Shown here piece after piece: positions 1 through 6,739 of a stretch of DNA of 16,981 bases. How positions within the stretch are numbered: position 1 is the stretch's first letter; each line of letters opens with the position of its first letter. This stretch comes from CAXYVC01 sp964292295 (GTDB lineage Bacteria > Acidobacteriota > Holophagae > Holophagales > Holophagaceae): NCBI GenBank assembly GCA_964292295.1, contig CAXYVC010000052.1, positions 1 to 16,981 on the forward strand, written 5' to 3'. Position numbers and translations under genes: made by a program. The notes under the pieces were generated by a model that saw only the letters and a list, made by a program, of their open reading frames with translations, was not told the origin of the DNA and searched no databases.

Positions 1-1
1 T

Positions 2-610
2 CAGGCCGCCCGGACCGCGCTGGCGCAGGCAGAGGCGGGGTTGGCGCAGGCCGAAAACCGGCTTGCCAACCTGCAGGAGGGCCGCCGCCCCGAGGAAATC
101 CGTGTGCTTGAGGCGACGCTTGCCTCGGCCCGGGCGCAAGCGGATGGGGCGGCCAAGGAAGTCGCGCGGCAGGAAAGCCTGCGGTCGCGCAATGTCAGCT
201 CGCAGACGCAGCTGGATCAGGCCCGCACCTCGGATGAAATCGCCCGTGCCCGGGTGGCCGGGGCCGGGGGTGCGCGCACGGGCACCCTCACGGGCGGGGG
301 GCTGACCTTCCGCCATCCCTGGAACGAACGCTGGGCCGGCTACCTGCGGGCCGAGGCGATCCGGGACGACCTGGGCTTCCGCCTGAACTGGGATCCCGAC
401 GTGCAGGTGCGCTACGGCATGCGCCGGGGTGCGGACCTCACCGCGCGCGCCCTCAGTCTCGGCGTGGAGCGGCGCTGGACGGGCGGGGCTTTTGCGCGCC
501 TGGAGGCCCGGCGGGACGACCTGAACCGTGACGTGGCGGACCGTGACGGCAAGGCCTTCCGCAGCGCCCACAGCCTCACCCTCTGCGTGGGGGCCGCCTT
601 CAGTCGGTAG
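2..610 (+). CDS. Partial ORF: HlyD-like coiled coil joined to an outer-membrane beta-barrel tail
   Basis: The frame is open through the left edge, so the true start lies outside the window; the stop is TAG at 608-610. Two unlike halves are visible. Up to about base 260 the protein is an Ala/Gln/Glu/Arg-rich coiled coil with the HlyD/YbhG-type signatures RRPEEIRVLEATLASARAQ and LDQARTSDEIARARV, typical of periplasmic membrane-fusion adaptors. After a short Gly/Ala-rich stretch (GAGGARTGTLTGGG) the style changes to alternating aromatic and polar residues (LTFRHPWNERWAGYLRAEA, VQVRYGMRRGADL, ALSLGVERRW), ending in HSLTLCVGAAFSR, as in the last strands of an outer-membrane beta-barrel. Hand-counted codons not ending in G or C are roughly 18% in the first half and 10% in the second. 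No adaptor I know continues into a barrel end, so this is either a natural fusion or a chimeric join. Its last 11 bases overlap the convergent gene at 600. Confidence 0.55.
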   Translation, partial: QAARTALAQAEAGLAQAENRLANLQEGRRPEEIRVLEATLASARAQADGAAKEVARQESLRSRNVSSQTQLDQARTSDEIARARVAGAGGARTGTLTGGGLTFRHPWNERWAGYLRAEAIRDDLGFRLNWDPDVQVRYGMRRGADLTARALSLGVERRWTGGAFARLEARRDDLNRDVADRDGKAFRSAHSLTLCVGAAFSR

Positions 611-1313
611 CCTCCGCGAGGGCCTCCAGGTGCTGGTACAGCGCCAGGAGGCCCGCCTCGAACCAGAGGGCCAGCAGGCCCGCGGCGAAGCGGCCGACGT
701 GGAGGAGGGGGTTCGCCAGGCGCGTCCAGGCGTCCGCCCTGGGAACCAGCGCCTCCAGCCCCGCGCCCAGAGCGAGGAGCAGCGCGGCGTAAACGAGCAA
801 CAGGGCCAGGAAGCCGCGCAGCGCCGCAGGCCAGGCGCGCGCCATCAGGCGGAGGCTGCCCCGTGCCGCCTCGCCCAGGCGCTCGCCCCGCAGGAGGACG
901 CGCATGGGCATCCATCCGAAGCAGGCCAGCAGGGCGAGGCCCGGAAGGATCAGCACGAGGCCCGCGCCCACGCCGAGCCCCAGCAGCACCCGCGCCAGGA
1001 AGGCGCGCAGCCAGCGTTCCTCGAAGCGCGCGGCCCAGGCTCCGGAGGGGTTCCTGGGGTCGTCGCGCGTCTCCGCGTCCAGGAAGGCCAGCAGCCGCGG
1101 CACGGCGTAGAGGTCCATGGGTAGCAGCGCCGCGCGGGCCACGAGGAGCACCGCCATCTCGCCTTCCGGCAGGGCCAGGCGCCAGTGCAGGAAGGCGCCG
1201 AGGGCGGAGAGCAGCGCGAAGAGCAGCGCCAGCCCGAGGCTCGCCAGGGGGTGGCGGCCCAGGAGGCGCAGGCCGGCGCGGAGCACGGTGGGACGGGGAA
1301 GCTCGGGGCCCAT
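600..1313 (-). CDS. Uncharacterised polytopic membrane protein
   Basis: This is a 237-residue protein made largely of Leu/Ala/Val-rich hydrophobic segments. I see helices at about residues 20-42, 50-68, 108-135, 158-182 and 195-225, separated by short Arg/Asp-rich loops, so four to six membrane spans are likely. No catalytic motif or named family is recognisable, and I assign no function. The ATG at 1311-1313 is 17 bases from the divergent yqgE start, so the two promoters must overlap each other or lie inside the neighbouring coding sequences. The TGA at 600-602 overlaps the end of the convergent partial ORF by 11 bases. Codon use matches the rest of the window, which supports it as the real gene against the overlapping frames. 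Confidence 0.72.
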   Translation of the reverse strand: MGPELPRPTVLRAGLRLLGRHPLASLGLALLFALLSALGAFLHWRLALPEGEMAVLLVARAALLPMDLYAVPRLLAFLDAETRDDPRNPSGAWAARFEERWLRAFLARVLLGLGVGAGLVLILPGLALLACFGWMPMRVLLRGERLGEAARGSLRLMARAWPAALRGFLALLLVYAALLLALGAGLEALVPRADAWTRLANPLLHVGRFAAGLLALWFEAGLLALYQHLEALAEATD

Positions 1314-1330
1314 GCCCTGAAGGGTAGCGT

Positions 1331-1852
1331 ATGATCGTGGCCATGACCCCGATGGCGCCCTGCCTGCTGGTGGCCAGCCCGCTGCTGCTGGACCCCAACT
1401 TCCTCCACACCGTGGTGCTGCTCCTGGAGCACGACGCGAATGGCGCCATGGGCATCATCCTCAACCGCCCGCTGCCCCTGACCCTCCAGCAGATCTGCGA
1501 GGAAAGCGGCCTCGACTACGGGGGGGATCCGGACGCCACCGCCTGGCGCGGCGGGCCCGTGGAGCCCCAGCGGGGCGTCATCCTGGTGCGCGGCGGCCTG
1601 CCCGAGGCCGAGGATACGGTGCTCGACTTCACCGATTTCGTGAGCTACCGCAAGGACCTGCTGGAGAAGCTGCTGCTCGAGGCGGGCGCGACCTTCCGCC
1701 TCTTCCTGGGCTACGCAGGGTGGGGCGCGGGGCAGCTCGACGCCGAGATGGCCCAGGGGGCCTGGGGGCGCCTGGCGTTGCAGCCCGACTGGCTCTTCAG
1801 CCTGGAACCCCGGCAGCTCTGGCAGCGCGCCCTCGAGACCCTCGCCGAATGA
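1331..1852 (+). CDS. yqgE: YqgE/AlgH family protein (UPF0301)
   Basis: This is a 173-residue protein, close to the usual ~185 of the family. The hallmarks are in order: LLVASPLLLDPNFLHTVVLL near the N-terminus, then GAMGIILNRPL, WRGGPVEPQRGVILV, FLGYAGWGAGQLDAEM and a C-terminal WLFSLEP stretch. The family is a widespread cytoplasmic alpha/beta fold of uncertain biochemical role; AlgH was first named for an effect on alginate synthesis in Pseudomonas. The ATG at 1331 has GAAGGG six bases upstream (1319-1324) and is the best start; an in-frame ATG at 1343 is an alternative. The stop TGA (1850-1852) overlaps the ATG of the following DNA glycosylase as ATGA, so the two are probably co-translated. 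The pairing does not by itself explain the function. Confidence 0.93.
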   Translation: MIVAMTPMAPCLLVASPLLLDPNFLHTVVLLLEHDANGAMGIILNRPLPLTLQQICEESGLDYGGDPDATAWRGGPVEPQRGVILVRGGLPEAEDTVLDFTDFVSYRKDLLEKLLLEAGATFRLFLGYAGWGAGQLDAEMAQGAWGRLALQPDWLFSLEPRQLWQRALETLAE

Positions 1853-2466
1853 CGGGAGCGCGGCTGGCCTTCGACCCTGGGGAGGCCCTGCGCGCCCTGC
1901 GCCGGGACCCGGACTTGGCGCGCCTCCTCCGGCGCTGCGGCCCCTTTACCCTGGAGGCCCGCCCGCCCGCCACGCCCTTCCGGGCCCTGCTGCGCGCCAT
2001 CGTGGGCCAGCAGCTCAACGGCCGCGCGGCGGAGGCCATCCACGGCCGGGTCGCCGCGCTGTACGGTGGCCGTCCCTCGCCCGCGCGCCTGCTGGAGACG
2101 CCGGATGCGGTGCTCCGCGGGGCCGGCCTCAGCGCCGCCAAGCTGGCCGCCCTCCGGGATCTTGCGCAGAAGACCCTGGCGGGGCGCGTGCCCGGCTGGG
2201 CGGCCCTGCGCGCCATGGAGGACGAGGCGATCATCGCGCGCCTGACGGAAGTGCGCGGCATCGGCCGCTGGACCGTGGAGATGCTCCTGATCTTCAGCCT
2301 GGGGCGCGGCGACGTGTGGCCGGTGGACGACTTCGCCGTGCGCAAGGCCTACAGCCTGCACTTCGGCGTGGTGGACCCGAAGCCCCGGGAGCTCCTGGCC
2401 CGCGCCGAGTCCTGGCGCCCCTGGCGCAGCGTCGTGGCCTGGTACCTCTGGCGCAGCCTGGAATGA
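1849..2466 (+). CDS. DNA-3-methyladenine glycosylase, AlkA/HhH-GPD type
   Basis: This 205-residue protein belongs to the HhH-GPD superfamily of base-excision glycosylases, which remove alkylated purines from DNA and leave an abasic site. The N-terminal part carries FRALLRAIVGQQLNGRAAEA (residues 44-63), the usual helical motif of AlkA-like enzymes. The helix-hairpin-helix follows as LTEVRGIGRWTVEMLLIF (132-149), and the GPD segment VWPVDDFAVRKAY contains the expected catalytic aspartate, D161. There is no Cys cluster, so it is not a Nth/MutY [4Fe-4S] enzyme, and it lacks the extra N-terminal domain of E. coli AlkA. The chosen ATG (1849-1851) overlaps the yqgE stop; longer in-frame starts would run far back into yqgE. 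A strong hairpin terminator begins two bases after the stop. Confidence 0.92.
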   Translation: MTGARLAFDPGEALRALRRDPDLARLLRRCGPFTLEARPPATPFRALLRAIVGQQLNGRAAEAIHGRVAALYGGRPSPARLLETPDAVLRGAGLSAAKLAALRDLAQKTLAGRVPGWAALRAMEDEAIIARLTEVRGIGRWTVEMLLIFSLGRGDVWPVDDFAVRKAYSLHFGVVDPKPRELLARAESWRPWRSVVAWYLWRSLE

Positions 2467-2467
2467 A

Positions 2468-2492
2468 AAAGCCACCCGATGAGGGTGGCTTT
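2468..2492. terminator. Bidirectional intrinsic terminator
   Basis: A perfect 10-bp stem (AAAGCCACCC at 2468-2477 and GGGTGGCTTT at 2483-2492) encloses a 5-base loop. The A run at 2466-2470 and the T run at 2490-2492 make it work in both directions. It lies between the convergent ends of the DNA glycosylase (2466) and the membrane protein on the other strand (2511), exactly where a shared terminator is expected. Confidence 0.85.
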
Positions 2493-2510
2493 CCCTGGGG
2501 GAAGGACCGG

Positions 2511-2939
2511 TCAGGCCGGGATCTGATTCTTCAGGCCGATGAGCTTGATCACGTAGATGATCCAGAGGATCAGCGCTGCGGGGCCGGCCAGCAGGTTCAG
2601 GAAGGGAATGATGCAGAGGCAGCAGCAGATGGAGTAGACCAGGCCAATGGTCTTTCCGCAGTCGCCGAATTCGGAGCGCCCCTGGGAGGCGAAATAGCTT
2701 TCGTAGGACTCGGAGATGGCCCTGTAGACGAAGAAGTTCCAGACGATGTTGAAGAGGGGGATCACCAGCAGCCACACCATCCCGGGCTGCATCTTGCGGT
2801 GCGTCTCCGGCACACGCTTCAGGAAGCTGCTGAGTAGCAGGATGATCGCGACCAGGATGGCCACGCCGACCAGGAAGCCGATGAGCAGCACGCCGCAGGC
2901 GAGGCCCGCGAAGCTGGAAAGAGCCTGGCTTTCGTTCAT
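2511..2939 (-). CDS. Small membrane protein with a cysteine-cluster helix
   Basis: This is a 142-residue integral membrane protein. Helices are visible at about residues 10-40 (GLACGVLLIGFLVGVAILVA), 52-72 (MVWLLVIPLFNIVWNFFVY), 97-117 (IGLVYSICCCLCIIPFLNLL) and 118-136 (AALILWIIYVIKLIG). The soluble loop RAISESYESYFASQGRSEFGDCG lies between the second and third. The CCCLC run inside helix three is notable. The start is well supported: GAGGAG (2945-2950 on the reverse strand) lies five bases before the ATG at 2939. I do not recognise a named family. The next gene upstream on the same strand encodes another four-helix protein with a similar CCCC-then-IPF ending, so the two may be distant paralogues. 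It ends at the shared terminator at 2468-2492. Confidence 0.82.
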   Translation of the reverse strand: MNESQALSSFAGLACGVLLIGFLVGVAILVAIILLLSSFLKRVPETHRKMQPGMVWLLVIPLFNIVWNFFVYRAISESYESYFASQGRSEFGDCGKTIGLVYSICCCLCIIPFLNLLAGPAALILWIIYVIKLIGLKNQIPA

Positions 2940-3021
2940 GGATACTCCTCACACATAAAGGGCGCACATGGATGCTCATGGCGCGGATGGGCCCTGATGG
3001 GATGATGGTCCAGGATCACCA

Positions 3022-3053
3022 CCGGAGAGGAGGAGGTCAAGACGCCTCTCCGG
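3022..3053. other. Hairpin-forming inverted repeat between two membrane-protein genes
   Basis: CCGGAGAGG (3022-3030) and CCTCTCCGG (3045-3053) form a perfect 9-bp stem around a 14-base loop, 19 bases downstream of the stop of the reverse-strand gene at 3072. No T run follows in that direction, so it is at best an attenuating or Rho-associated structure rather than a classical intrinsic terminator. The rest of 2940-3071 contains no other feature I can support. Confidence 0.4.
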
Positions 3054-3071
3054 CGTCACGCCTGAAACCTT

Positions 3072-3506
3072 TCAGGCCGCGGGCCTCCGGAAGGCGGTCC
3101 GCACCTCGGGGCGGCTCAGCACCACGAGGGCCCAGATGCCGAAGGGGATGTTGAGGATGCCGGCGCAGCAGCAGCAGAGCATGGACGAGGTGCAGGGCAC
3201 GAGGGCGAGGACGGCGGCGGCCATGGCTAGGCCGTAGCGGCGCCCTTTCAGCATGCCGGCGGCACCCACGAGGATGACGGCGTTGACGAGGGCGTTGAAG
3301 GCCGAGAGGGCGATGCCCACGTAGCCGGAGAAGGCCGTCAGGACCTCCACCTCGCCCTGGGGCACCCGGCGCAGGCTCACGCCCACGGCCAGGAGTCCGA
3401 GGATCGCGAGGGAACTCAGCAGGCTGGCGGCGGAGATGACCAGCAGGGCCGTGGCGGGGCCCTTCACCGCGCGGGGCGCGCCGGACCGTGAGGCTTCGGA
3501 TTCCAT
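3072..3506 (-). CDS. Small four-helix membrane protein with a CCCC motif
   Basis: This is a 144-residue protein with a short hydrophilic N-terminus (MESEASRSGAPRAVKGP) followed by four hydrophobic segments at about residues 18-44, 62-85, 89-105 and 108-130. The last two carry LVPCTSSMLCCCCAGILNIP and FGIWALVVLSRPEV, ending in a short Arg-rich tail. This four-helix arrangement with a polycysteine stretch before an IPFGIWAL helix resembles uncharacterised small membrane proteins of several phyla, but I cannot name a family or a function. The ATG at 3506 lies four bases after the stop of the DUF2344 gene upstream on the same strand, which suggests cotranscription with it. Confidence 0.78.
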   Translation of the reverse strand: MESEASRSGAPRAVKGPATALLVISAASLLSSLAILGLLAVGVSLRRVPQGEVEVLTAFSGYVGIALSAFNALVNAVILVGAAGMLKGRRYGLAMAAAVLALVPCTSSMLCCCCAGILNIPFGIWALVVLSRPEVRTAFRRPAA

Positions 3507-3510
3507 AGGG

Positions 3511-4563
3511 CTAGTCCCCCAGCAGGGTCGTTTCGTCGTCGTCCTCGTCCACGAGGGTGACGGGGGCGCCGGTCTCCAGCAGCACCGCGTCCTCGAAGAT
3601 GTTGGAGAGCTTGGGCTGGTAGCGGTCCTCCCGCTCCAGGCGCGGGTCCTCGGCGAGGAGCACGCGCTCCCGGCTCAAGCCCTGGATGGCCTCGGGCTCG
3701 CATCCCAGAAGCCCCGCCAGAAGCTTGCGGGGGTTCAGGGCCTCCCCTAAGGCGATGCGGGTGGCGAGGCACAGCTCCGCGCCCTCCCAGCCCGCTGTCC
3801 GCACGAGGGGGCGCACCTCCACGCGCTTCACCTGCTTCTGGCCGCCCACCTTGCCGGTCTTCTCCAGCTCCCAGGTGTCGGCGGCCAGGAAGGCGGCCAC
3901 GCGCGCCTCGGCCGCCGGCCGGAGCGCCTCCGGGCAGCGCCAGCGCCAGTGGGCCTCCCGGCACAGCTCCGGCACCGGGGAGGCATGGTTGGGGATCTCC
4001 TCGCAGGCGAGCAGTTCCAGGCCTTCGGGGCAGCGGGGGGTCACGCGCGCGGGAAGGCCCGCGAGGTCCCGGACGGGCTCGGAGAGCACCACGTCGGCCC
4101 ATTCGCCGAGGCCCTCCACGCCCATGGGGAGGGGCGCGCCCAGGCGCAGCACCGGGCGGGGGCTCTTCTCCAGGCCCAGGGCCACGGGCAGTCCCGCCGC
4201 CTGGAGGGCCTGCCCCAGGGCCGCCTGCAGGGCCGCGGGGCTGAGGGCCGCGGCGGGCCCTCGCTGGGCGAAGCGCAGGCGGAGGGTGCGCCGACGGGGG
4301 TCGTGCTGCCAGCGGGACATGCGGCGCTCCCGGGCCCGGGTGGCCGCCTGGTCCAGGCGGACGCGCAGGGCGTGCCAGGGATCCTTGGGGGCCGTAGCCC
4401 TCGGATGGGCCCGCTTCAGCGCCTGCAGGGCGGCTTCCGCGGCCTCGGCGGCCTCGAGGGCGCGGAGGAGGGCGGGAAGCTCCGCCGTCCCGGGAGGATC
4501 CTGGGCCAGGATCCCCTGGAAGATCGCGAGGATGTCCGGCTCCTGGGCCCCGTTCTGCGCCAT
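3511..4563 (-). CDS. DUF2344 / TIGR03936 radical SAM-linked protein
   Basis: This is a 350-residue protein. Residues ~1-85 are a helical, Ala/Glu-rich region of unknown role. From about residue 94 it follows the DUF2344 pattern: LRLRFAQRGPAAALSP, AGLPVALGLEKSPRPVLRLG, APLPMGVEGLGEWADVVLSE, CPEGLELLACEEIP and later KVGGQKQVKRVEVRPLV. The family is normally fused or adjacent to a B12-binding radical SAM protein; its biochemical role is not established. Here no radical SAM gene is in the window. The usual SHLDLMR-like segment reads SPAALQAAL, so a normally conserved His is missing. I chose the ATG at 4563; the frame stays open to 4719 but that extension looks non-coding. No Shine-Dalgarno is visible, and TATGCT lies about six bases before the ATG, so a leaderless transcript is possible. 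Confidence 0.78.
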   Translation of the reverse strand: MAQNGAQEPDILAIFQGILAQDPPGTAELPALLRALEAAEAAEAALQALKRAHPRATAPKDPWHALRVRLDQAATRARERRMSRWQHDPRRRTLRLRFAQRGPAAALSPAALQAALGQALQAAGLPVALGLEKSPRPVLRLGAPLPMGVEGLGEWADVVLSEPVRDLAGLPARVTPRCPEGLELLACEEIPNHASPVPELCREAHWRWRCPEALRPAAEARVAAFLAADTWELEKTGKVGGQKQVKRVEVRPLVRTAGWEGAELCLATRIALGEALNPRKLLAGLLGCEPEAIQGLSRERVLLAEDPRLEREDRYQPKLSNIFEDAVLLETGAPVTLVDEDDDETTLLGD

Positions 4564-4820
4564 GGGATCAGCATAGCCGATGGCCGGAGATGCGCGCCAC
4601 TGCTCGATTTCCGCGGATTTCCGCAAGGTCTGCGGAGAGCGCCGCGGATGGGGCGGCCCTTCCCTTTGAAAAACGGGCCCCCCTCCGGATTGCTGCGTTT
4701 CGTGTGCAGGGACTTGCATTCTGCAAGAGGACGGGGCTCCCGCCCAGGCGGCTCAAGGCGGAAGGGGGGATCCTGGGGAAAAAGAGTCCTGCCGCCCCTG
4801 GAACAAGCCCGGACCGGGCC
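4564..4820. other. 257-base intergenic region with short inverted repeats
   Basis: No credible gene lies here. It separates the start of the DUF2344 gene from the end of the 4821-10077 operon, both on the reverse strand, so it should hold a promoter for the former and termination for the latter. Visible elements are a CTTGCA-TTC-TGCAAG inverted repeat at 4713-4727, repeated CCGCGG/TTTCCGC words at about 4610-4646, and TATGCT on the reverse strand just before the DUF2344 start, a possible -10 box. It is more AT-rich in patches than the flanking genes. Confidence 0.5.
4807..4819 (-). terminator. Weak candidate terminator of the operon ending at 4821
   Basis: GCCCGG-A-CCGGGC is a GC-rich inverted repeat immediately after the TGA of the reverse-strand gene ending at 4821. 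On the reverse strand it is followed by only TTGTT, and a run of five T occurs about 25 bases further on. The position is right but the U-tract is poor, so this is tentative. Confidence 0.3.
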
Positions 4821-5915
4821 TCAGCCCTTGCCGCTCTGCTTGGCCTCGACGATGCGCTTGGCCTCGCGCCGGAGCACCTCCGCCACGTTGCGGTCCTTCG
4901 CCATGAGCTTCATGTCGAACTCGTTGATGCGCTTCAGCTGGTTGAGGGCGATGGGGAGCGGCGTGCGGGGGTTCTGCACCAGGTTCTTCACGATCTGGTA
5001 CTTCTTCATCCAGTCCTTGGTCATGCTGATGATGCGGAGCACCTCGTCGTGCACCGTGCGCATCTGGGCGATGTACTGCACCTCTGCCTCGGTGATGCGG
5101 CCGTTGCGGATCACCGCCACCTGGATGAGGCGGTTGGACTCGCGGATGAGCACGGTGCGCTCCTCCTTGCCGCCCTTGGTGGCCAGCAGGATCTTCTGGT
5201 TCGTGCGCAGCTTCATGATGCGCTGGGTGACGGTGCGGCGGATCTCGTGGCCGTCCAGGTCGAGCACCGGCGCGTCGGGGTTCGGGGCCTCGGCGGGGCT
5301 CTCCGCCTCCGCGGCCCGCTCCTCCTCGGTGTCATCCTGGGGCGGGGGAAGCTCCGACCAGGCGCGGTCCAGGTTGCCCGCCTCCACCTCGTCGATGATC
5401 TCCAGGCGCTCCTGGACCTGCTCGGCGCTGAGCTGGCGCAGGACATCCCGGCGGAACTCCTCGATGCGGCGCTTGATGACGTATTCGGCCTCCGGGTGCG
5501 CCTCGAGCAGGTCGAGGATCGCGGGGCGCTCGATCCACATCACCTGGTTGTTCAGGGGGATCTCCAGCACCGACCCCGGCAGGTGGGGCACCGCGCGCTC
5601 CATCCACGCGGCGGTGAGGCTCTCGTGGAGCAGCGCCGTCTCCAGGAGGGCGGGTTCCTTGCGGTGAACGAGGAGGAGGCCCAGGCTGCTCGGCTCCACG
5701 GGGCCCACGATGGCGCTTTCCAGCACCGTCCCGGGCATGGCGAGGAGCGTCTCGACGGCCTTCTCGGCCTGGGGCGTCTCCTGGAAGTAGGCGAAGGCCA
5801 GGGCGGCCAGGAGTTCCTGGGGGGGCACGGGCAGGGAGCCCCCCACGAGGGCGTTGGCCATGGGTTCGGGGAGCTGCCCCGCGACGAACTTCTCCACCAG
5901 GGGGTGCAGGGCCAT
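4821..5915 (-). CDS. Conserved protein of unknown function (two helical regions, acidic linker)
   Basis: This is a 364-residue soluble protein with no signal peptide or membrane helix. Residues 1-186 form a helical region beginning MALHPLVEKFVAGQLPEPMA. Residues ~187-217 are a Pro/Glu/Asp/Ala-rich linker, and residues 218-364 are a charged helical region with KILLATKGGKEERTVLIRES, NRLIQVAVIRNGRITEAEVQ, LVQNPRTPLPIALNQLKRIN and a Lys/Arg-rich end. From memory, this C-terminal pattern (KG-KE-R--LIRD-N, then NP-TPLPIAL) recurs in uncharacterised HEAT-like proteins of Acidobacteriota and deltaproteobacteria; I know no function for it. The ATG at 5915 shares a base with the TGA of the RodZ-like gene, and GAGGAGG lies four bases upstream. 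It is the last gene of the run. Confidence 0.83.
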   Translation of the reverse strand: MALHPLVEKFVAGQLPEPMANALVGGSLPVPPQELLAALAFAYFQETPQAEKAVETLLAMPGTVLESAIVGPVEPSSLGLLLVHRKEPALLETALLHESLTAAWMERAVPHLPGSVLEIPLNNQVMWIERPAILDLLEAHPEAEYVIKRRIEEFRRDVLRQLSAEQVQERLEIIDEVEAGNLDRAWSELPPPQDDTEEERAAEAESPAEAPNPDAPVLDLDGHEIRRTVTQRIMKLRTNQKILLATKGGKEERTVLIRESNRLIQVAVIRNGRITEAEVQYIAQMRTVHDEVLRIISMTKDWMKKYQIVKNLVQNPRTPLPIALNQLKRINEFDMKLMAKDRNVAEVLRREAKRIVEAKQSGKG

Positions 5916-6739
5916 CAGTCCTCCTCGCTTCCAGCCGGTTCTTCTTCCGTCTCGGGCGCGGGGGGCGCCTCCTCCCCGGGCCTCGCCGCCGGGAGGAGCC
6001 AGGCCCCTTCCGCGCTGAAGCTGCCCGTCCAGGGTTCGCCCACGTTGCGGCCGTGGGGAATGGGCCGGTTGGCGACCTCCACGGCCACCACGCCGGCGTT
6101 GTCGAGCGACAGGGTGAAGGGGCCCTTGACGCGCAGGCGCCAGGGTTCGCTCACGCGCAGCGTCTGGTGCAGCTCCAGGCCGTTCTCGCCCGTGATGCGC
6201 GCCTCGGCTCCGTCCAGGCTGCGCAGGTTCACGAGCACGCCCTGCTCGTTGATCGGGGCCTCGGGCAGGACCTCCCCGAGCACGGGGTAGGGGCCCGTGG
6301 GCGCCTGGCGCACCCAGGGGCGGGAGGCCTCCGGGCGCTGCCGGGACAGCCCGCCCGGGGGGATGCTGCGCTTCAGGTCGCGGCCCGGTACCACCAGCCA
6401 GGCGAGCAGGGCGATGGAGCCCGCCATCAGGGCGTAGGTGAGCCCCCGCTCCAGGCGCTCCTGGGAGGGACTGGCCCCCTCCTGGGCGCCGGAGCCCGGC
6501 AGGGTCTCCCAGGCCTCCGGGTGTGCCTCGGGGTCCAGGCCCAGGTGGCGGGCCAGGAGGCGGGCCAGGGGCCGCTCCCGGCCGGGGGGCACCCGGCTCC
6601 AGTCCTCGGCCTCCAGGGCCTCCACGAGGTGGAGCGGGAGGTTCAGGGCCTGCGCCAGGGCCGCCTGGCTCATGCCCCGGGCTTCGCGGGCCTCCTTCAG
6701 GAGGGCTCCGAAGCTTCCGGAAGGGGTGGTACCACTCAC
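5915..6739 (-). CDS. RodZ-like membrane helix-turn-helix protein
   Basis: This is a 274-residue protein with RodZ architecture. An N-terminal HTH of the HTH_25/Xre type (residues ~10-65, FGALLKEAREARGMSQAALA) is followed by a linker, one membrane helix (residues ~99-117, GLTYALMAGSIALLAWLVV) and a periplasmic beta-rich domain (residues ~165-242, with LRVSEPWRLRVKGPFTLSLD and a Gly-Asn-Ala-like DNAGVVAVEV strand) like the C-terminal RodZ/DUF4115 domain. A low-complexity acidic tail ends it. RodZ anchors MreB filaments and supports rod shape, but no mre gene is in view, so this role is only by analogy. The start is GTG at 6737-6739, overlapping the MoxR stop as GTGA; any longer reading would run through the MoxR coding sequence. 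Its stop overlaps the next ATG. Confidence 0.84.
   Translation of the reverse strand: MSGTTPSGSFGALLKEAREARGMSQAALAQALNLPLHLVEALEAEDWSRVPPGRERPLARLLARHLGLDPEAHPEAWETLPGSGAQEGASPSQERLERGLTYALMAGSIALLAWLVVPGRDLKRSIPPGGLSRQRPEASRPWVRQAPTGPYPVLGEVLPEAPINEQGVLVNLRSLDGAEARITGENGLELHQTLRVSEPWRLRVKGPFTLSLDNAGVVAVEVANRPIPHGRNVGEPWTGSFSAEGAWLLPAARPGEEAPPAPETEEEPAGSEED

Noticed and set aside
3061..3076. CCTGAAA/TTTCAGG inverted repeat at the end of the 3072-3506 gene
   Set aside because: The loop would be only two bases and it overlaps the stop codon. It is more likely chance than a terminator.
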